Shown here: positions 1 through 13,935 of the stretch, piece by piece
Numbering within the stretch: position 1 is the first letter of the stretch
Layout: every line of letters begins with the position of its first letter
NCBI GenBank assembly: GCA_963920665.1
Contig: OY987265.1
Location: 17,551,001-17,615,000, forward strand
Length of the DNA: 64,000 bases
DNA from: Straminergon stramineum
Taxonomy: Eukaryota > Streptophyta > Bryopsida > Hypnales > Calliergonaceae
Reading direction: 5' to 3'
Position numbers and translations under genes: made by a program
Notes under the pieces: generated by a model
The model's database searches: none
Seen by the model: the letters and a program-made list of their open reading frames with translations, nothing else
What the model was told of the DNA's origin: nothing

Positions 1-1650
1 GGAACATACCTCATAGGATTTGTGCATCTCTTCTTCCTGGGATGCTCTCGCGTTCTTCCGATGTTGCGAAGGTCTATTGGCGTTCTCCCAGAGATGGCGG
101 CAATGCATTATGGTCGCGGGCAGCGATGATAAATATGGACCGGCGATATTCCCGTCATTGCATTTGCATGATAATGCGTGCAGGTGGTCTTTGTTGTCAG
201 ACCACACAATCTCGCATGTCCACTTCCGCATCTTTTGGACGATCGCCACATCATCGATTGACGTCTCGCCCGAAATGATTTCCTTGGGTGCCATCCACGT
301 GTATTGACCATTGATGATTTTCAAAGGCCTGGCCGCGGTGCACTCCTTCCAGCAGGTTGGCCTCGTTTTCGTGTCGGGCATGACTGTCAGAATCTGCTTC
401 GTGAAGTTGACCTTCACCATTCGATCAAGTACAGCAGTGACCCCAGCCTTCTCCAACGGCCGAAAAATGATTCCCGACTTCTCGTCCGCGTTCACCATGT
501 CCGCGACGTCCAGCTCGAAATATCGGCCTCGTCTAAAGATGTACATGTATGACAATGCTTCTTTGAACTTCCGATTGGCTATCGCTTCAGCCTTCAGGTG
601 TCGTCACGTTTCAGCTTCGTCACTACGTTTCGGGTCCGGCTTGAAGTCGATTACTACGGATAGCTTGTCCGGTACGTCCGCGGGGTTAAATGGCATAGTT
701 GTTGGGTTGTCCACCCATTTCCCGTTCACTTTTTTGAAGGCCAGTTTTTGCGCCTCTTCCTCCGACACCTCGGCGGTTTCAGTGAATGCCGACTGACTTG
801 ACGGGCCTAGCGCTCCTTGTGAGCCCGAGGGCTCCGTGGGATTATGGCGTTGTTTGATCCATCTCTCCACCCCTTCCTCTTCAGCGGCCAGCGAATTCCC
901 AGCGGTCGATGATGGCTTCCTCTTCCTTGTCTTCATCTTGTCTCTTGCTTTCGGTCAGGCAAGTTGCACTGGTGCTGCACGGGTAGTCGGTGTCGTGATC
1001 TGGGGATTGGCCTGCCGCCCCTCTTGTGGCGACAATGTTGACTGTCGGGGGGCTCCGGTGTCTACAACACCTACAACAGCTGACACAGGCGGTGGACGAC
1101 TACGCGTCGAGACCCCCGAGCTGGAGCCATCGACACCTTTCTGCTTTCGAGCACTCTCTTCCGCGTCCATTCTTTTTTTTCTCTTCGGCTACGAAATATT
1201 CAATTTCCCCAAGGTCAGTCTTGCGGGATGGAGAGTGCTTGCATCAGTTAGATACATGCTTACCGCTTTTTTAGTCTCATAAAAGTCATTAGCTATACTT
1301 TCACACTTCGCCTAGATGTCGAGCATGAGGATTTGGAAGGCGTGGGGGACGTGATCGTAGTTCTTCATAATGCGCTGGTGACAGAAAGTCATTTGGTCTT
1401 CAACTTGGATGACGATGACTCCCAACGCATTATTACTGGAGTTTACAATGTCAACAAGAGTAGCTTCTCGAAGTGCATAAATATTAACTACTACTAAATT
1501 CTTGAACGATTTCCATCGTGGGTCGCCGGCTATTGTAAAACCTATTTCTAGACTAAAGACGGGAGAGTCATGAAGATAAGTCATTTGTATTGACCACAAC
1601 GATTTCGATGCGATGAATTCCAATGGAACCTTGTCATCAATGTGGGACGA
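1..1650 (-). pseudogene. Unknown-family gene, two exons seen, 3' end outside window
   Basis: Reading the minus strand, one frame runs from about 1650 to the left edge across one intron. Exon 1650-1264 ends at a GTAAGC donor; the next exon starts at 1188 after a TAG acceptor and continues past position 1 in the same phase. Three in-frame stops interrupt it: TAG 1312-1314, TGA 955-957 and TGA 604-606. There is no frameshift over about 1.5 kb. The first exon has a segment reading FCHQRIMKNYDHVPHAFQIL. The second begins with a basic PKRKKR stretch (a possible nuclear signal), then a Ser/Pro/Thr-rich linker, then a folded-looking region with a Cys/His cluster (CEIVW, LSCKC, MHCRHLW) near 70-200. 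I do not recognise the family; a transposon-encoded protein is likely from context. It points away from the palindrome array at 1.76 kb. As it stands it cannot give a full product. Confidence 0.55.
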
Positions 1651-1755
1651 CTAAGATTCGTGAATTCTCTCTGGCGAAATTCTTCGGATATATCCTGTTA
1701 GAGGCGGCTTGCTCTCCAGGAAGGACTCCATGGCACTGTTCACAGGAATGGATTT

Positions 1756-3592
1756 GATCAGACCACGCGATCTAAAGCAATGTTTATAATGTTCAAAATG
1801 CAAGCTTCCTGAGCAGATATAACATTGTTTCAGACTGCGCGGTCTGAACTTTCATTTCAAGTCATTGTATCATTCTCTGTGAAGCGCTTCACGTAGACGT
1901 TAGGTATTTATTTAAGTCACGCATTAGTGAGGTCAATTTATCGCGGGGGTTGGATGAATCTAGTATCTAAGCGGTTGTAGGTAACGTAGTTTCAATCTGT
2001 TGAAATGATCTTGACAAATATTTCTTGATGTTACTTTCTATGAGTTTGCTAGAGTAGATCAGACTAGAGTGTAACTCTCCGAAGCAAATATGATTATTTC
2101 CTAATATTTGATGGAATTCATTATTAGTATTGTTCTGAGCGCACGGTCTGAACCTATCTAGTGTACTTTGTTATTTTGGTCATGCTTTTTCTCTAATTAT
2201 ATATTTCAGACCGCGCGGTCTGAACCTCGGAAGTGGACTTCTCGTTTTGGACAGGATTTCACTCTAACTTTACAGTTCCGACCGCGCGGTTAGAACCTAT
2301 GTAGGACTTGTTTATGAGGACATGATTTTTCTCGCTGCAGTTCAGACCGCCCGGTCTAAACCTGTAGGGGACATCGTTCTTGTTTTGGACAGTAATTTAG
2401 TCTTACGATTCCATTCAGATCGCGCGGCGTGAACCTATGTAGTGGACTTTGTTATTTTTGTCATGCTTTTTCTCTATGTATTTTCGATCGCGCGGTCTGA
2501 ACCTTGGGAGTGGACTTCTGTTTTAGACACGATTTTACTCTAACTTTACAGTTCAAACCACGCGGTCTGAACCTGTAGGACTTCCTTGTATACGAGGACA
2601 TGATTTTCCTCGCTGCAATTCAGACCGTGTGGTCTGAACCTGTTTAGGGGACATCGTTCTTGTTTTGGACATTAATTTACTCTTACGATTCCATTCAGAC
2701 CGCGCAGTCTGAACCTATATAGTGGACTTGTTTTGGACATGATTTTACTCTAACTATACAATTGAGACCGCACGGTCTAAACTTATTTAGTTGACTTTTC
2801 TGTCGTTACTTTTGTTATGACTTTACTGGGTCGATTCATTTCAGACCTTGGGGTGTGCGTCTACATATTCGACTTCGCCGTCTTACTTTTTATATGATTT
2901 TCTATTGCGACTATTCTAACCACGTTGTCAACTTATGTAGGACTTCTCATTCATTACTTCGCGTCATTACTCTGTTCTCAACTAAGGAGGTTTTGACCGC
3001 ACGGTCTAATCCTATATTGAATTGAAATCGACTTATTAGAATGAGTTCTTTCCCATGGGCAAATTTTTAATCAGTGCGTTGAAAGGCGTGACAGCAAATT
3101 AACTTGGACAACGTGTAAATAGTTTTCATTCCTCGTTTAGATTTCAAACCGCGCGGTCTGATCCAATCTATCGGGCTCTTGGTTCTGGTTATGATTTTAT
3201 TCTAACGGAGTTCAGACCACGCTGTCTAAACCTTTTTATTACTCTTGATTTTTGGGAGACACAAGTTTGTATTTCACTGAAGGTTCAGACCGCGCGGTCT
3301 AAACCTATGAGAATTGTAAGGAGATATCATTTTGGGGGATATGTTAATTCTCAGATGCACATGCTGAAATTGCATTGTGAGGCATAACATCTTATGCATT
3401 TTCGGACTTCAGATGATTTTTGGATTTCTTTACTTTGCGGGTTCAGACCTCGCGGTCTGAACCTCTTTTCGACGTCTGCTGACTCGTCAATTGTTTTTTA
3501 GTTTTTATTGAGCTGGGGAGATTCAGACCACGCGGTCTGATCTTGTGTACAAGCTTTTTACACTATTTCATCTGCTCTGACTGCGCGTTTAC
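1756..3592. repeat. Array of ~20 palindromes, core GACCGCGCGGTC
   Basis: About 20 copies of the palindrome TTCAGACCGCGCGGTCTGAA and close variants occur at roughly 1758, 1830, 2138, 2206, 2275, 2342, 2415, 2485, 2553, 2620, 2695, 2764, 2993, 3144, 3211, 3287, 3440 and 3522, with weaker ones near 2843 and 3577. Spacing is 60-150 bp, most often about 70 bp. The arms are conserved while the spacers differ. Most deviations are CpG-to-TpG or CpG-to-CpA changes in the core (for example ACCACGCGGT, ACCGTGTGGT, ACCGCACGGT), as expected if the sites are methylated. The array lies directly upstream of the minus-strand gene ending at the left edge. A cluster of binding sites for a dimeric protein, or subterminal transposon repeats, are both possible. 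Confidence 0.9.
2150..2712. repeat. Higher-order tandem repeat, ~280 bp unit of four palindrome-spacer blocks
   Basis: Inside the palindrome array four different spacer types follow one another in the same order twice. The marker TTATTTTGGTCATGC starts at 2171 and its partner at about 2452. The CTCTAACTTTACAGTTC spacer, the GAGGACATGATTTT spacer and the CTTACGATTCCATTC spacer recur likewise at about 280 bp. This shows the array grew partly by duplicating blocks of four units rather than single units. Confidence 0.8.
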
Positions 3593-3599
3593 AGGGTAC

Positions 3600-4771
3600 C
3601 TTTCTAAAATGCAAAGAATGAAGAGATTGAGTATTGAGTTTCTGACCTACACTTGCGGATAGGATCGCTGCAGCGTGAAAATCGTATCTCCAACTGAACG
3701 CTACTGCTGCTCACTCCTTTGGGACATTCTTTTCCTGTGAAAAAAGCATGAATAAAGCATGAACTAAGTAGAAGCAAATAATTTGTTGGAAATCTGGCAA
3801 GAACCTGAAACTCTACCTTCATGAAGGATGCATCACTGATTTCCAAGTTACAAACTCAGCTACTGAACACTGTAAATGGTAGAGTTACCCTAAACTATCT
3901 ACAATGTGTTTTTTAAGAAAAGTCATTGAGCAGGACTGTGAACTACAATAACTTCTATGTGGACTTACAAATCAAGAAACAACCTCTTCCATAACTAGAA
4001 ATGAAGCTCTATCTACAATCACTCAAATGGAAGAGAGTTGATTGACCGAACATTGTAACAAACACTTTCAATAGTAACCAGTGGAATGGAAGAAATGCAA
4101 AAAGCATAGCAAGCCGTAGACTAACCATGAAAGAAAAAACACAAACGTGTGGACAAGAGAGAGAAGCATGGCTGTGCCAAATACCTGGATGCAGCTACTG
4201 AACTCGCGCCTGGCAACCCACAGATGTATTCACCGCTACTACGCAACTTCAATGCTCATGGAATCGCTACCTCCAGAAGTGAACCAGAAAGTGAAGCTCT
4301 GGCAAGCAAATGGAAACTGAAGAGAGAGAAGACACGGAGAAGTTTACAGAAATGCTGACAGAAATGGAACATGAACACAGATACACTCAATTACAGCGCA
4401 CAACGTGAAGAGAAGTTGCACCGTGCGTAGAACCTTAGAGAACAATGAAAACACAACTAGAACGAGTGACACCGGAAAGAACAAAATTAGGGTCGACAAA
4501 TTCTCCACACCGCTACAGCAAGAGAACAGAAATCGAGAATGAGGAAAAGGAGTTGACGAACCCCTACAGGTGGAGATGATGACCATCCGGGGCTAGAGCG
4601 CCCGAACCACAGCATATCCAAACCTGTTCCGAAGCTAAGCTAGACCCGAAGCTCCACCGACCCTCGCGCAAAGCTCCACGTGGTGCCCAAACCTGCACCA
4701 ATGCAATCAAGTGGTTTTCACAAATAGAGAATTTTTTCAAGGACCCCACTTAGTCAAGAAAATAAGTATTT
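3600..4771. other. Non-coding interval
   Basis: No convincing gene. Short open frames here are not conserved with anything recognisable. Composition changes from AT-rich to more purine-rich (many GAAGAGA tracts) between about 4.0 and 4.6 kb, without a clear repeat. Confidence 0.5.
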
Positions 4772-5022
4772 CACTACACTAAATAGTGAAATTAGGATGC
4801 CCCATACTAATTTCTCGACATTTGACACTATACAAATATTTCCTTATTCTAGAAGAATGCACTACTTTTCTATTACGTACTATTGTAATTGGGACTCGTA
4901 ACCCTTTATGTATATTAATGGGAATACATGTAGAATTTTTTGTTGCCGATAGTGGCTTATAAAGTAACTTTCTTGCAGTAAGGCAACCTAATTGTAAAGG
5001 CAATCTTATTTCGCTATTTTAT
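4772..5022. mobile_element. MITE copy 1, CACTA-type ends
   Basis: A roughly 250 bp element begins CACTACACTAAATAGTGAAA and ends in a decayed inverted copy (GGCAATCTTATTTCGCTATTTTA). Its interior aligns along its length with the element at 13.94-14.18 kb, sharing for instance ACTACTTTT, GTAATTGGGACTC versus GTAATTGGAACTC, and CCTTTATGTATA. The terminal inverted repeat is about 25 bp and the element has no coding capacity. The CACTA start suggests mobilisation by a CACTA/EnSpm transposase, but this is inferred from the ends only. Confidence 0.75.
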
Positions 5023-8000
5023 GCAAATGACTCAAATCGTAAAAGTTCATAGTAAAGTAATCCCCACTTCAACCCCTAAATGTCCAAGGCCACTTTTGAG
5101 CTTAAAGGAATTCACTCTAAACTACCAAAAAATTCCTCATTGTCATAGGTTGTAGTAGTTTGGATATAAGTTGTATCAAGGTTTTTTAATTATAACCTTA
5201 CAAATTCAAACTTGACATTTTAAAGGTCCTATAGGTTTACAAAATTCACTTCAATATGATTTATGGATTCAAAGATAACAATGTTTAACCAAGAGGTTGT
5301 TAAAACTACAAAAGTGCTTTGAAGTCTTTCAATGCTCTTTTGACATGTCAAATCTTAAAAGTTCTTCACCATAGAAATATGATGTGAAAGGGCCTAACAT
5401 GTCAAAATCCAAAGAATTTGTGGCTTCTCAAAATGTATTGTATTACTTTCGTTAATGATTCTTTAATGTGATTCTTCCTCCAAGATCTAGTGTATTTGAG
5501 GTTCACTGCTAAGAAACCCCAACACTATGGAAAGTCAAGACTTCAATGGACACCTTTGCACAATATCTTCAATAGAAAATTCATAATCAATCATTTTTAT
5601 AAATTAAATCCTTTGGGCGGAGACCCTAGGAAACTAATGGCACTAGTATTGTCTTTGGAAGCCTTGAAATGCTAGAATTGTTTTCAAATGAGCAACAATT
5701 ACTACTAACTTTCAACACTTGCATGTTGTAATTTGCAATCCGGCAATGGTTGGCTTGGGGTATCACTTTTTTGACACACTCATTAAGTGATTTCAGTTTG
5801 AAGACTCAGAAGTTTGCCTAATTTGTTCATTTTGATCAAGTAAGAAGACCCTAAAATGAAAAAAAATTCTTACACCTCAAGAAGATCAAAATGTGTGTTC
5901 CTATTTAGTGTTTAGGGGGGAATTTAAAATTTCTCGATGTATGCGTAGATGTGAGAAAAATGCTAAAAGGAGGGGATTTGCAAGCATCATATTGCACAAT
6001 TTATTAGCCCCTAAAGGACCAAGGTGATTTTCCTAAGTATCAAAAAACACTCAAAACTGTCACTTCTATTGCAAAGAGAAAAGAAACTTAAAAATTGTTC
6101 TTTTTTGCATATCCAAGCATAAGATCTTATATTTGACTACTATTTGAATATATGGAAGAAATTTCAGAAACTTTAACCATGCAAATTGCAAGATATATGC
6201 ATTTAAAGTGAAGAAAACAAGTTTTTTTGCACCTTCCTTGACTAGATTTTTTGGCTTTGAATCTTTTTGGTTCAGAATTTTTGCACTACGGATTTTGATT
6301 TTCTACTGATTTAAGTTAAGTAGTTGAGTTGAAAATCTACAAACTTAAGAAAATTTAGGGAAAAAAGCACTGAATTTTCACTCATTAAAAAATTGTTAAA
6401 AGGAGGTGAGTTCAAGATTGAAGAAAAAACGAAATTGTTAATAGCTTTTAGATGGAATTGAATCACAATAATCCCAATGGTGAGATTTTTCTAGCAAGAG
6501 AATCTAACCTTGTCTAGCACTTTTTTTAGAAAAATTTTAAAAATTGCATTCAAAAATGAATTCTACAAGTTATTTTTTCAAGAAGATGCTTAGATTGCCC
6601 GAAAAAGTAAGATTGTCCATAACTTTCTCATTGTTAGTCCAAATTGAATGAAACAAAGATTCACATGTACTAGACAAAAATATAATCTTTGAGAAAAAAA
6701 TTTGAAAACAAAATTATTTTGACTTTTAGTGATTTTTTCTTTACTAGCCGCCAAACTCTATTTTTGCTTATTATGCCATAACTCTTGTTCTCAGTCATCG
6801 ATTAAAATAAAAAAAGATATCTTCTTAAAGCTCTTGCAAAAATACACAACCTCAAAAAATCCCAAAAAATATCACTAAAAATTGAGACAATAGAAACTTG
6901 CCTAGACCCAAATTGTCCCCCGAGGGCACAAATGGTCCTTTAGGGGTTAAATTTTGAATGATAAAATTGATTATTTTATGAATTGGAGCACTAAATATAA
7001 GTCCAAACCAAAAATCATATTCAAATAAAATTATTTGATATTCCAAATGCTTGTTATTAAGGATTTTATGTACATAGGCCAAAACTTTCTTTTTGAACTA
7101 CAAATTAAATTCATTGAAAATTCTTAAAATTCTTTGATTGTGGTGAATGGTTTTCTCTTCATACATTCTTAGTTTTGGTACTTATAACCACATTTTGTGA
7201 AATCATACTAGATTCTACTTAAAAGATGAGGTCATTTGACACAGGAGAGTGAACTACCATTGTTGCTAAGACAACCTTTTGGGTTACATGAAGCCGACCA
7301 TTGCCCGATCGTGGAATTTTTGCTAACATTGAAATCTTTCCATGGGGACTATGGTATAAAGAAATAGATGAGTTCTATTCTTGCATCTCAAAAGCAAGTA
7401 CAATTGACGTTTTAAGCTAAAAGCACAAAAATCAAGTGAAATGTAGAAGCTACCCTTATTCAATATTGTTACATATATCCTATTCAAGAGCTTTCTGAAA
7501 TGAAACATTCACTTCATCAAAAGAAAAATTAGGATACCGCTTATAAGACCCTAAACTACAAAGTGATTTCGCTAAGTGAAGATCAAAGTTTGAAAGTGAT
7601 TTCAAGCATGTCAATCCCCCATTCTCATGTGCACACTAAGAAATAGCTCCTGACAAATGTATGAGTTGAAAATGCCGAGCTTCCCAACCCCGATGGCTTC
7701 CCAACTTCTTGAGATAACAATTAAAATTCAATCGTGTCTTACAACTTGCAAGTACAAATAATAACTCCCTACTAAGTTAAATTTTTTTAACATAGCATTT
7801 ACCTCATTTTCTTCCCACATGTAATAATCAAGCATCAAGTGGAGTACGTATTTTGAAAGAGAGAAATGGTAGTGATGTAAAGAAGTATTACAAAGTTTAT
7901 ATAGGTCATCGTGTCATCTAGATTGGCTTACACGAATTAAACCTCCAACACCAATTTACATGGTTTCCTTTACACAACTCTTTATGAAATTTATTCATAA

Positions 8001-11000
8001 ATTACATTTTAGACATATATAAGTAATTTTCCCTTGATAGTAATGAAGTGGTTGAATTTTCTTAGACCTTTTGAAAGTCATATCCATATGAAAATAGTGT
8101 ACTTTGAATATAGATATGCACCCTAAACTATTTTGCAATTGCATACTAGAATCCTTATTAATTCAATAGACCACTACAACTTCAATAATGAATTATAAAT
8201 ACGTACATTTTAAATGCAATAACTACAAGAATTTGTTCTATTTTAATTATATTGTTGACTCAGAACGTAGTATTTGAATGATTTAAAATATCACTCTTTT
8301 TAATTTTGTTTCTCATATTGAGATGGATAAATGTATTTAACTTCAGGGGGGGGGGGGGCTAAATCTATTAGGAGTAATTGTTGGCAGTGGCCATGCTTGA
8401 GAGAAGTTGGGGTCTATCACTACAATAAAATCCTTTGAACGTTTTGCTATGTTGATGCTACAGAAATGTATCATGAAGAAAACATCATTCATTCCAAAAG
8501 TGTGCTGAAATGGCATGCTCAATTTAGAAATACATGATATCTTCAAGTTTATTGTTACGAATGCATTCATTATAAAAATGAATTGTACATCACAAATCAC
8601 TGAAACCTATCTTTAATCACTTCAAGATTAAGTTTGCATCACAAAACACATATTTTGACAAAGATTTTTTCAGGGAAGACACAACTTTCGGGATTCAATT
8701 TCTACTCGTGGCATCAAAGAAATAATACTTGCATGTTGTTGGGCATCGGTATTGGATTAGGATATTGTAGGATGCACGGTGTCCAACTTAACTCAATGTG
8801 ATTCTCACTTGCATACACCAAGAAATGATTTGGAAATTTGTCCAAAAAATTTCTAAATATCATCGTAGGATAAATACCAAGCTGCAGACTAATCAACAAT
8901 GTACCTAAGAAAATGTGTTATTTAATGAATGAATTCATATACAATTGAATTTAAAGTAATTGAGTTAGTATGAAACCTTTACCACACATGCCATTAGTTT
9001 AAACTCCAATAAACGAGTAATTTACCTCAAAGTTGAAAGTCACTACCTCCATGTGTTTGAAGAAGCACTTCATCTTTATCAATGTTACTTTAAAAATTAA
9101 ATAGATGGAATTGAAAATGGAAGAGTACTCAAATCATGCTATGTACAACATTTACTAAGGAATTTCAATCATCAAACATTGAATGCTTATCACAATTATC
9201 ATTTTTTTTCTGGTACATGTGCATCAAACTTGTCTTCTTCGATACAATCTTAGGTTTTCGCCGATGGTTTTCATGTGAGTCTTATTGCACGTTTGATGTC
9301 ATGTGTTGCAATAGACCACTGTTGACTACACGGGAAACTGGTACCAAATAAGTTCATTTTCAATAGTTCGAATAATTTGATATCATGAATGTAAGATAAC
9401 TTATTCAAAACTTAGCTTACTTAAAATTGGTTGTAGTACTTGTTGTGACGACTCTATTAAATGTTGTGCGATGTTTGTATGTTGCCTTATAGCTTTCATT
9501 GTTAGAAAAAAAAACCTTGTTGTCCACTACCTCAGTTTTAGAATGCAATAGTACAACAAGAAAATTATTAGAAGTCTAGCAATGTATAATCTAAATCTAT
9601 TCAAGAGAGAGTAAAGATAATAAATTGACAAGTGTACTAGTTAAACAACGAAGTGCTACAGAAAGAAGCAAAACTATGAGGCATAATCATGCATAAAGTG
9701 CAAGTTACTTCAAAAAAGTCAAATGCAATCACAACCATCGAAGAGCTTAGAAAAACTTTCTACAAATTAAACTAGTGCAAGAGTATTTTGTGAGAGGGAT
9801 TCTACTTGTTGCTCATAACACGGGGAAGTTGTTTCTCATCATTTACTTTATATTAATCTTTGCGATGCAAGTTCCCAACTCTAAACTTGCGACCCTAACT
9901 CCAAAGACCATGCATCTTAAATGCATAGTGGAGTTGAAGAAATGGAAAGAGGAACAGAATATGTTCATGAACTTTGATGAGATTGGGAATGAAGTAGATT
10001 CCAGCAATAATGATAGAGATCCAGAAGACTAGTGTATCCTTAATAGGCTATTAATGATTCATGAACATCCTAAATAATAATTCATGAAAATATTGTACAT
10101 GCATGTGAAGAAGCCCCAAAGTGTCTCAATCTTGTCGCAATGAAATGATTGAATTAAACCCTAAACTAGAACTGTATTATTCAATATTATATTTTCCAAA
10201 TAATCTTCCTCACGTTAACAGTGTCATTGATATATGAACACTAATGTGCAGATATTACAAAAATTTATCCTCCAAAAATATCTTATTATATAGGAAGTTG
10301 GCTAATCCTAAAAATTATCATATATTTTTTTTTGTGATTTTCATTGGAACAATTCTACGTAGTAATCACTTTGTAGAACATGAAACAAATTTGACAACTT
10401 TGAAAGTGGTTTTATGAAATTAAATAGAGAAGCATTGGATTAGACATCGACATGAATGAAACAGTACAAAAATTGTAATCATTTGACCAGAAGATTGCTT
10501 GATTATAATGTTCAAAATAACATGAAAGGAGTTTTTGTGGATAATGCCGAATAGCATCCAAAAAGTTGGGCCACATGAAGTTGATGCCTTGTCAGCGGCT
10601 TATTCCATTTCTATGTCTTCTTTGCAATCACTATGATAATGGCAGGGCATGGAAGTGGAGAGCACACCATCTTCAGAGTTTTGCAATGCCACAATTTACA
10701 TACCCAAAAATTCTAGGAAACAATCAAGAAAGTTAGACTCCGTTTAACAAAAAGTTAGGTTCCATATATTGAACTTTGGAAATTTTGACTACCACCTAAA
10801 GTGGGATGTATAGTACTTGCATACCAATGGTCAGAGGTATCGGAGGCCTGTAACATATCCAAAATTATCTTGCATAGATTGAATTTTTTAAAAAGGGGCA
10901 AGTATGATACAACGTTTTCAAAATAAATGGAGAACTTGTTAATCCATAAATCACAATGGCAATAGTGAGCACAAATATTGTCAATTCTAAATTGTCTAGA

Positions 11001-13935
11001 AATAACAACAGTCTGTACAATTTCAATGTCATGAACTATCACTAGAATTTGAGGGAGTGGCTAACCCCTTAATATCCTAACTATATATTTTAGGAATATA
11101 GCCACGTGGGGCATTTCACCATCATTATTCTTTGTTTTTAAAAAATTTCAAAGAGCATGTCCCCAAGGAGTACACTGAAGTCCGAACAATTTTCTGAAAT
11201 TTCAATAACACAATTAAAAAATTATTGCATGATATGCCATTTTTATTACTCAGGAACTAAAAAAGAAGTGGGTGTACATTTTTTATTATAACATTTCTTT
11301 ACAAATATTGGGATAGGCATGTTCAATTGCACAATTGAAGTCTTAATAAAATTGTATTTAGATTCATTCTCTATTTCTTTCTACTTACTATTTAATAAAT
11401 AATATTTTCTAAGTATATGTTGTACAATTCCAAATCATCTCTATTTTTTGAAGCATGTAGTGAACTTGTCTTAAGGAATGAATCTGAGTGAATAACACTA
11501 TTTGGGACATTTGATCATACGAAGGTGACATTCTAAATTGTATGTGCGTACTATTTCAGAAGGTGGAAAAAATGATGTCTATCCAAGATGATATTGTCTA
11601 ACATCGTGCAATGTACTTCCAAGGGTTTTCAAATTATTTTCTACATCTTTTCTAACCAACATATGACAAGATCCTACAATTTCTTGTTTTAAAAAGTTCT
11701 TGTTCCACCCAAATCTGGTACTTGTACTAGAAATGATAGTTTTAGAGCATTTATGGTGAAAACATTCTTGAGAAAATATCCAGAGTTGTCCATTTCTCTA
11801 AAATTGACATTTTTTGTAACAATTTAAAGAAATACTTTTTGAATTTTTCTATTCTACATTTTGTGTTGCTAACTACTTCTGAACACCAGTCCTGCACTTG
11901 TAGCAGTACGACAAGGCTTTTGCAGAGGTGCAAAAAAGGTGAAAGTTACAAAACAAAGAATTATGTGCCATAAACATAAGGGTAAATTCTATTCACTTAA
12001 ATTGAAACTGGCCTAGAGTTGGTGATTATGATCGATGCAAGTTAGTTGATTCGATCATGTAGTAATTTAACCCTTTAGTGATCGTGGTTGATTTGGGAGG
12101 CGAGCACAATTTTTGAATACAATTTTGAAAAAGTGAAATTTTGTGAAAGCTCTAAGAATGAAAACCTACATCCTATCAATTGGTTCTATAGGGCAAATAC
12201 TTGAACCAAACAAAAAATGAAAGTGATCCAACTATGCACATGCTTGTAAATAATCTTCAAAGATTAATATGTTGTAAACAACCTTCAACACTGGTACTAC
12301 ATATGATCTACCACAATTGGGTTAAAATTTTAGTAATTGCTCCTAAAATCAATCAAAAACCTTCCATCTAGTTTTTTCCCACATATAAGTAGTCATCCCT
12401 TACATTAAATATGCATTTCTTTATATTATTTCACTTTTGAAGACTCGAGACATTTAAGTTTGGATAGGCATAGCTGATGCATTTTTGCACGCACTCTCTT
12501 GAAATTGGTTTTGTTTGGAGCATATGAAGATACTCTAATTGCGTTGTTCCTTGGATTTTTTGAAATAAAATGTTTTGTGAACAGTAGCAGACAAAATGTC
12601 CCCAAATCAACCCAAAACTGGTCAATCGGGCACTAAAGGGTTCAGTTTGAATGAAACCACACTCTACCATAAAAAGGCTAGAAAGGAAAGAGGAGTTTGC
12701 AGTTGAAGGTGAGAGGTGATATAGAGACTAAGAGAAAGAGAGGGAGACCTATGTTGGAAGTTCTAGAGTAGTGAAATTGAATCAGGCGACTGTAGCATCA
12801 TTTGTAAGCTAAGTTGGATGTCCTTGATCAATGAAATTATGAAAATTCTCGCACAATAACATGAGTGAATGCCAAGTACTTATTGATTATATTTTCCCAG
12901 ATCATACAAATTTCAATTCCAGAGATTCAACATGATTTAAAACACATTAAGTACAACAAAAGAATAATGTATTTTACTAGCTGATCTAAGTTCCTTCAGC
13001 CAAGTGTGAGGATCTCAATCAAGTTATAGTTTATGAAAAGTGAAAGGGTGGGTCTAAGATTCCATTCCTGCAATTACAAAATCTATAGGGGATAATGAGT
13101 TCGTGTATTGCTTGTACATTTTAATAATTATAGGAATGGAGGGTCATTGCAAGAAACACCATCTATTTTTTGTTGCATTTCGCCTAGTATTCATGATTTT
13201 TTGGGGAGTACTATATAATTAGAAAAACAATTTTAAAAAAGTATGAAAAATATGTTCAATGTAGACACCTTTAAGAGGAAGGTACCCTAGAAAGGAAAAG
13301 CATAGAAAAATTCTTTAAGTAGAAGAATTAGAAAAGTCTAAAATCCCATGCAAATAGGTAGTTTCACGTTAACTTTAAATTTGTAAAAAATAGGAAAAAC
13401 AATTCTCCAAAAAAACAAAAAAATTGGCCAATTGGGAAGACTTAATGGTGAAGAGATTTCAGCAAGAAAATGATCTTGGAACCATATTCAGTGTTCAAAA
13501 TTGCGCATGCATGGGAGCCTTATTTGCATGAACGTATAGCACATAAAATAATATTTTTATAAGAGATCTTTGGTAGGCACATGCTTGCCTAGTGTGGGAA
13601 TAGACCATAGAAATTTCATCTCTACATAATTAAGTTAGGGTATTTCCTAGTACTAGAAAAGCCTGAACCGCAAACAGTACTAGGAAATTCAATTTTTCTT
13701 TTGTTTTGGTTGTGTGGATCCAGTCACTATTTTGTTGATTTTGAAAAAAATCTCCATAAAACTTTGAACTTAGAGAAACCCTAACCTAGTTATAGACTTG
13801 TAGTAGTTTACATGTGTGAATAAATTATTTTTGACATCTAGTATGAGCATGAAGGATGCAATTGTAGAAATGATAGATAGCACTATTTACATTCAAGGTT
13901 CTATACAAGGGTGTCTATTGCAATCCTAACTTTCA
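5023..13935. other. AT-rich gene desert
   Basis: About 8.9 kb with no supportable gene on either strand. Open frames are all under 100 codons, biased to Phe/Lys/Ile/Asn as expected of AT-rich DNA, and unlike known domains. It contains long A and T runs and a run of ten or more G at about 8347-8357. It looks like old, degraded repeat DNA. Confidence 0.6.

Noticed and set aside
1756..3592. CRISPR-like array of short repeats with unique spacers
   Set aside because: The repeats are palindromic and variable, the spacers partly repeat in a four-unit order, no Cas genes are present, and the DNA is eukaryotic.
9775..10032. 85-codon frame in the gene desert
   Set aside because: Hydrophobic start and acidic end, but no neighbours, no domain and composition as expected of AT-rich DNA.
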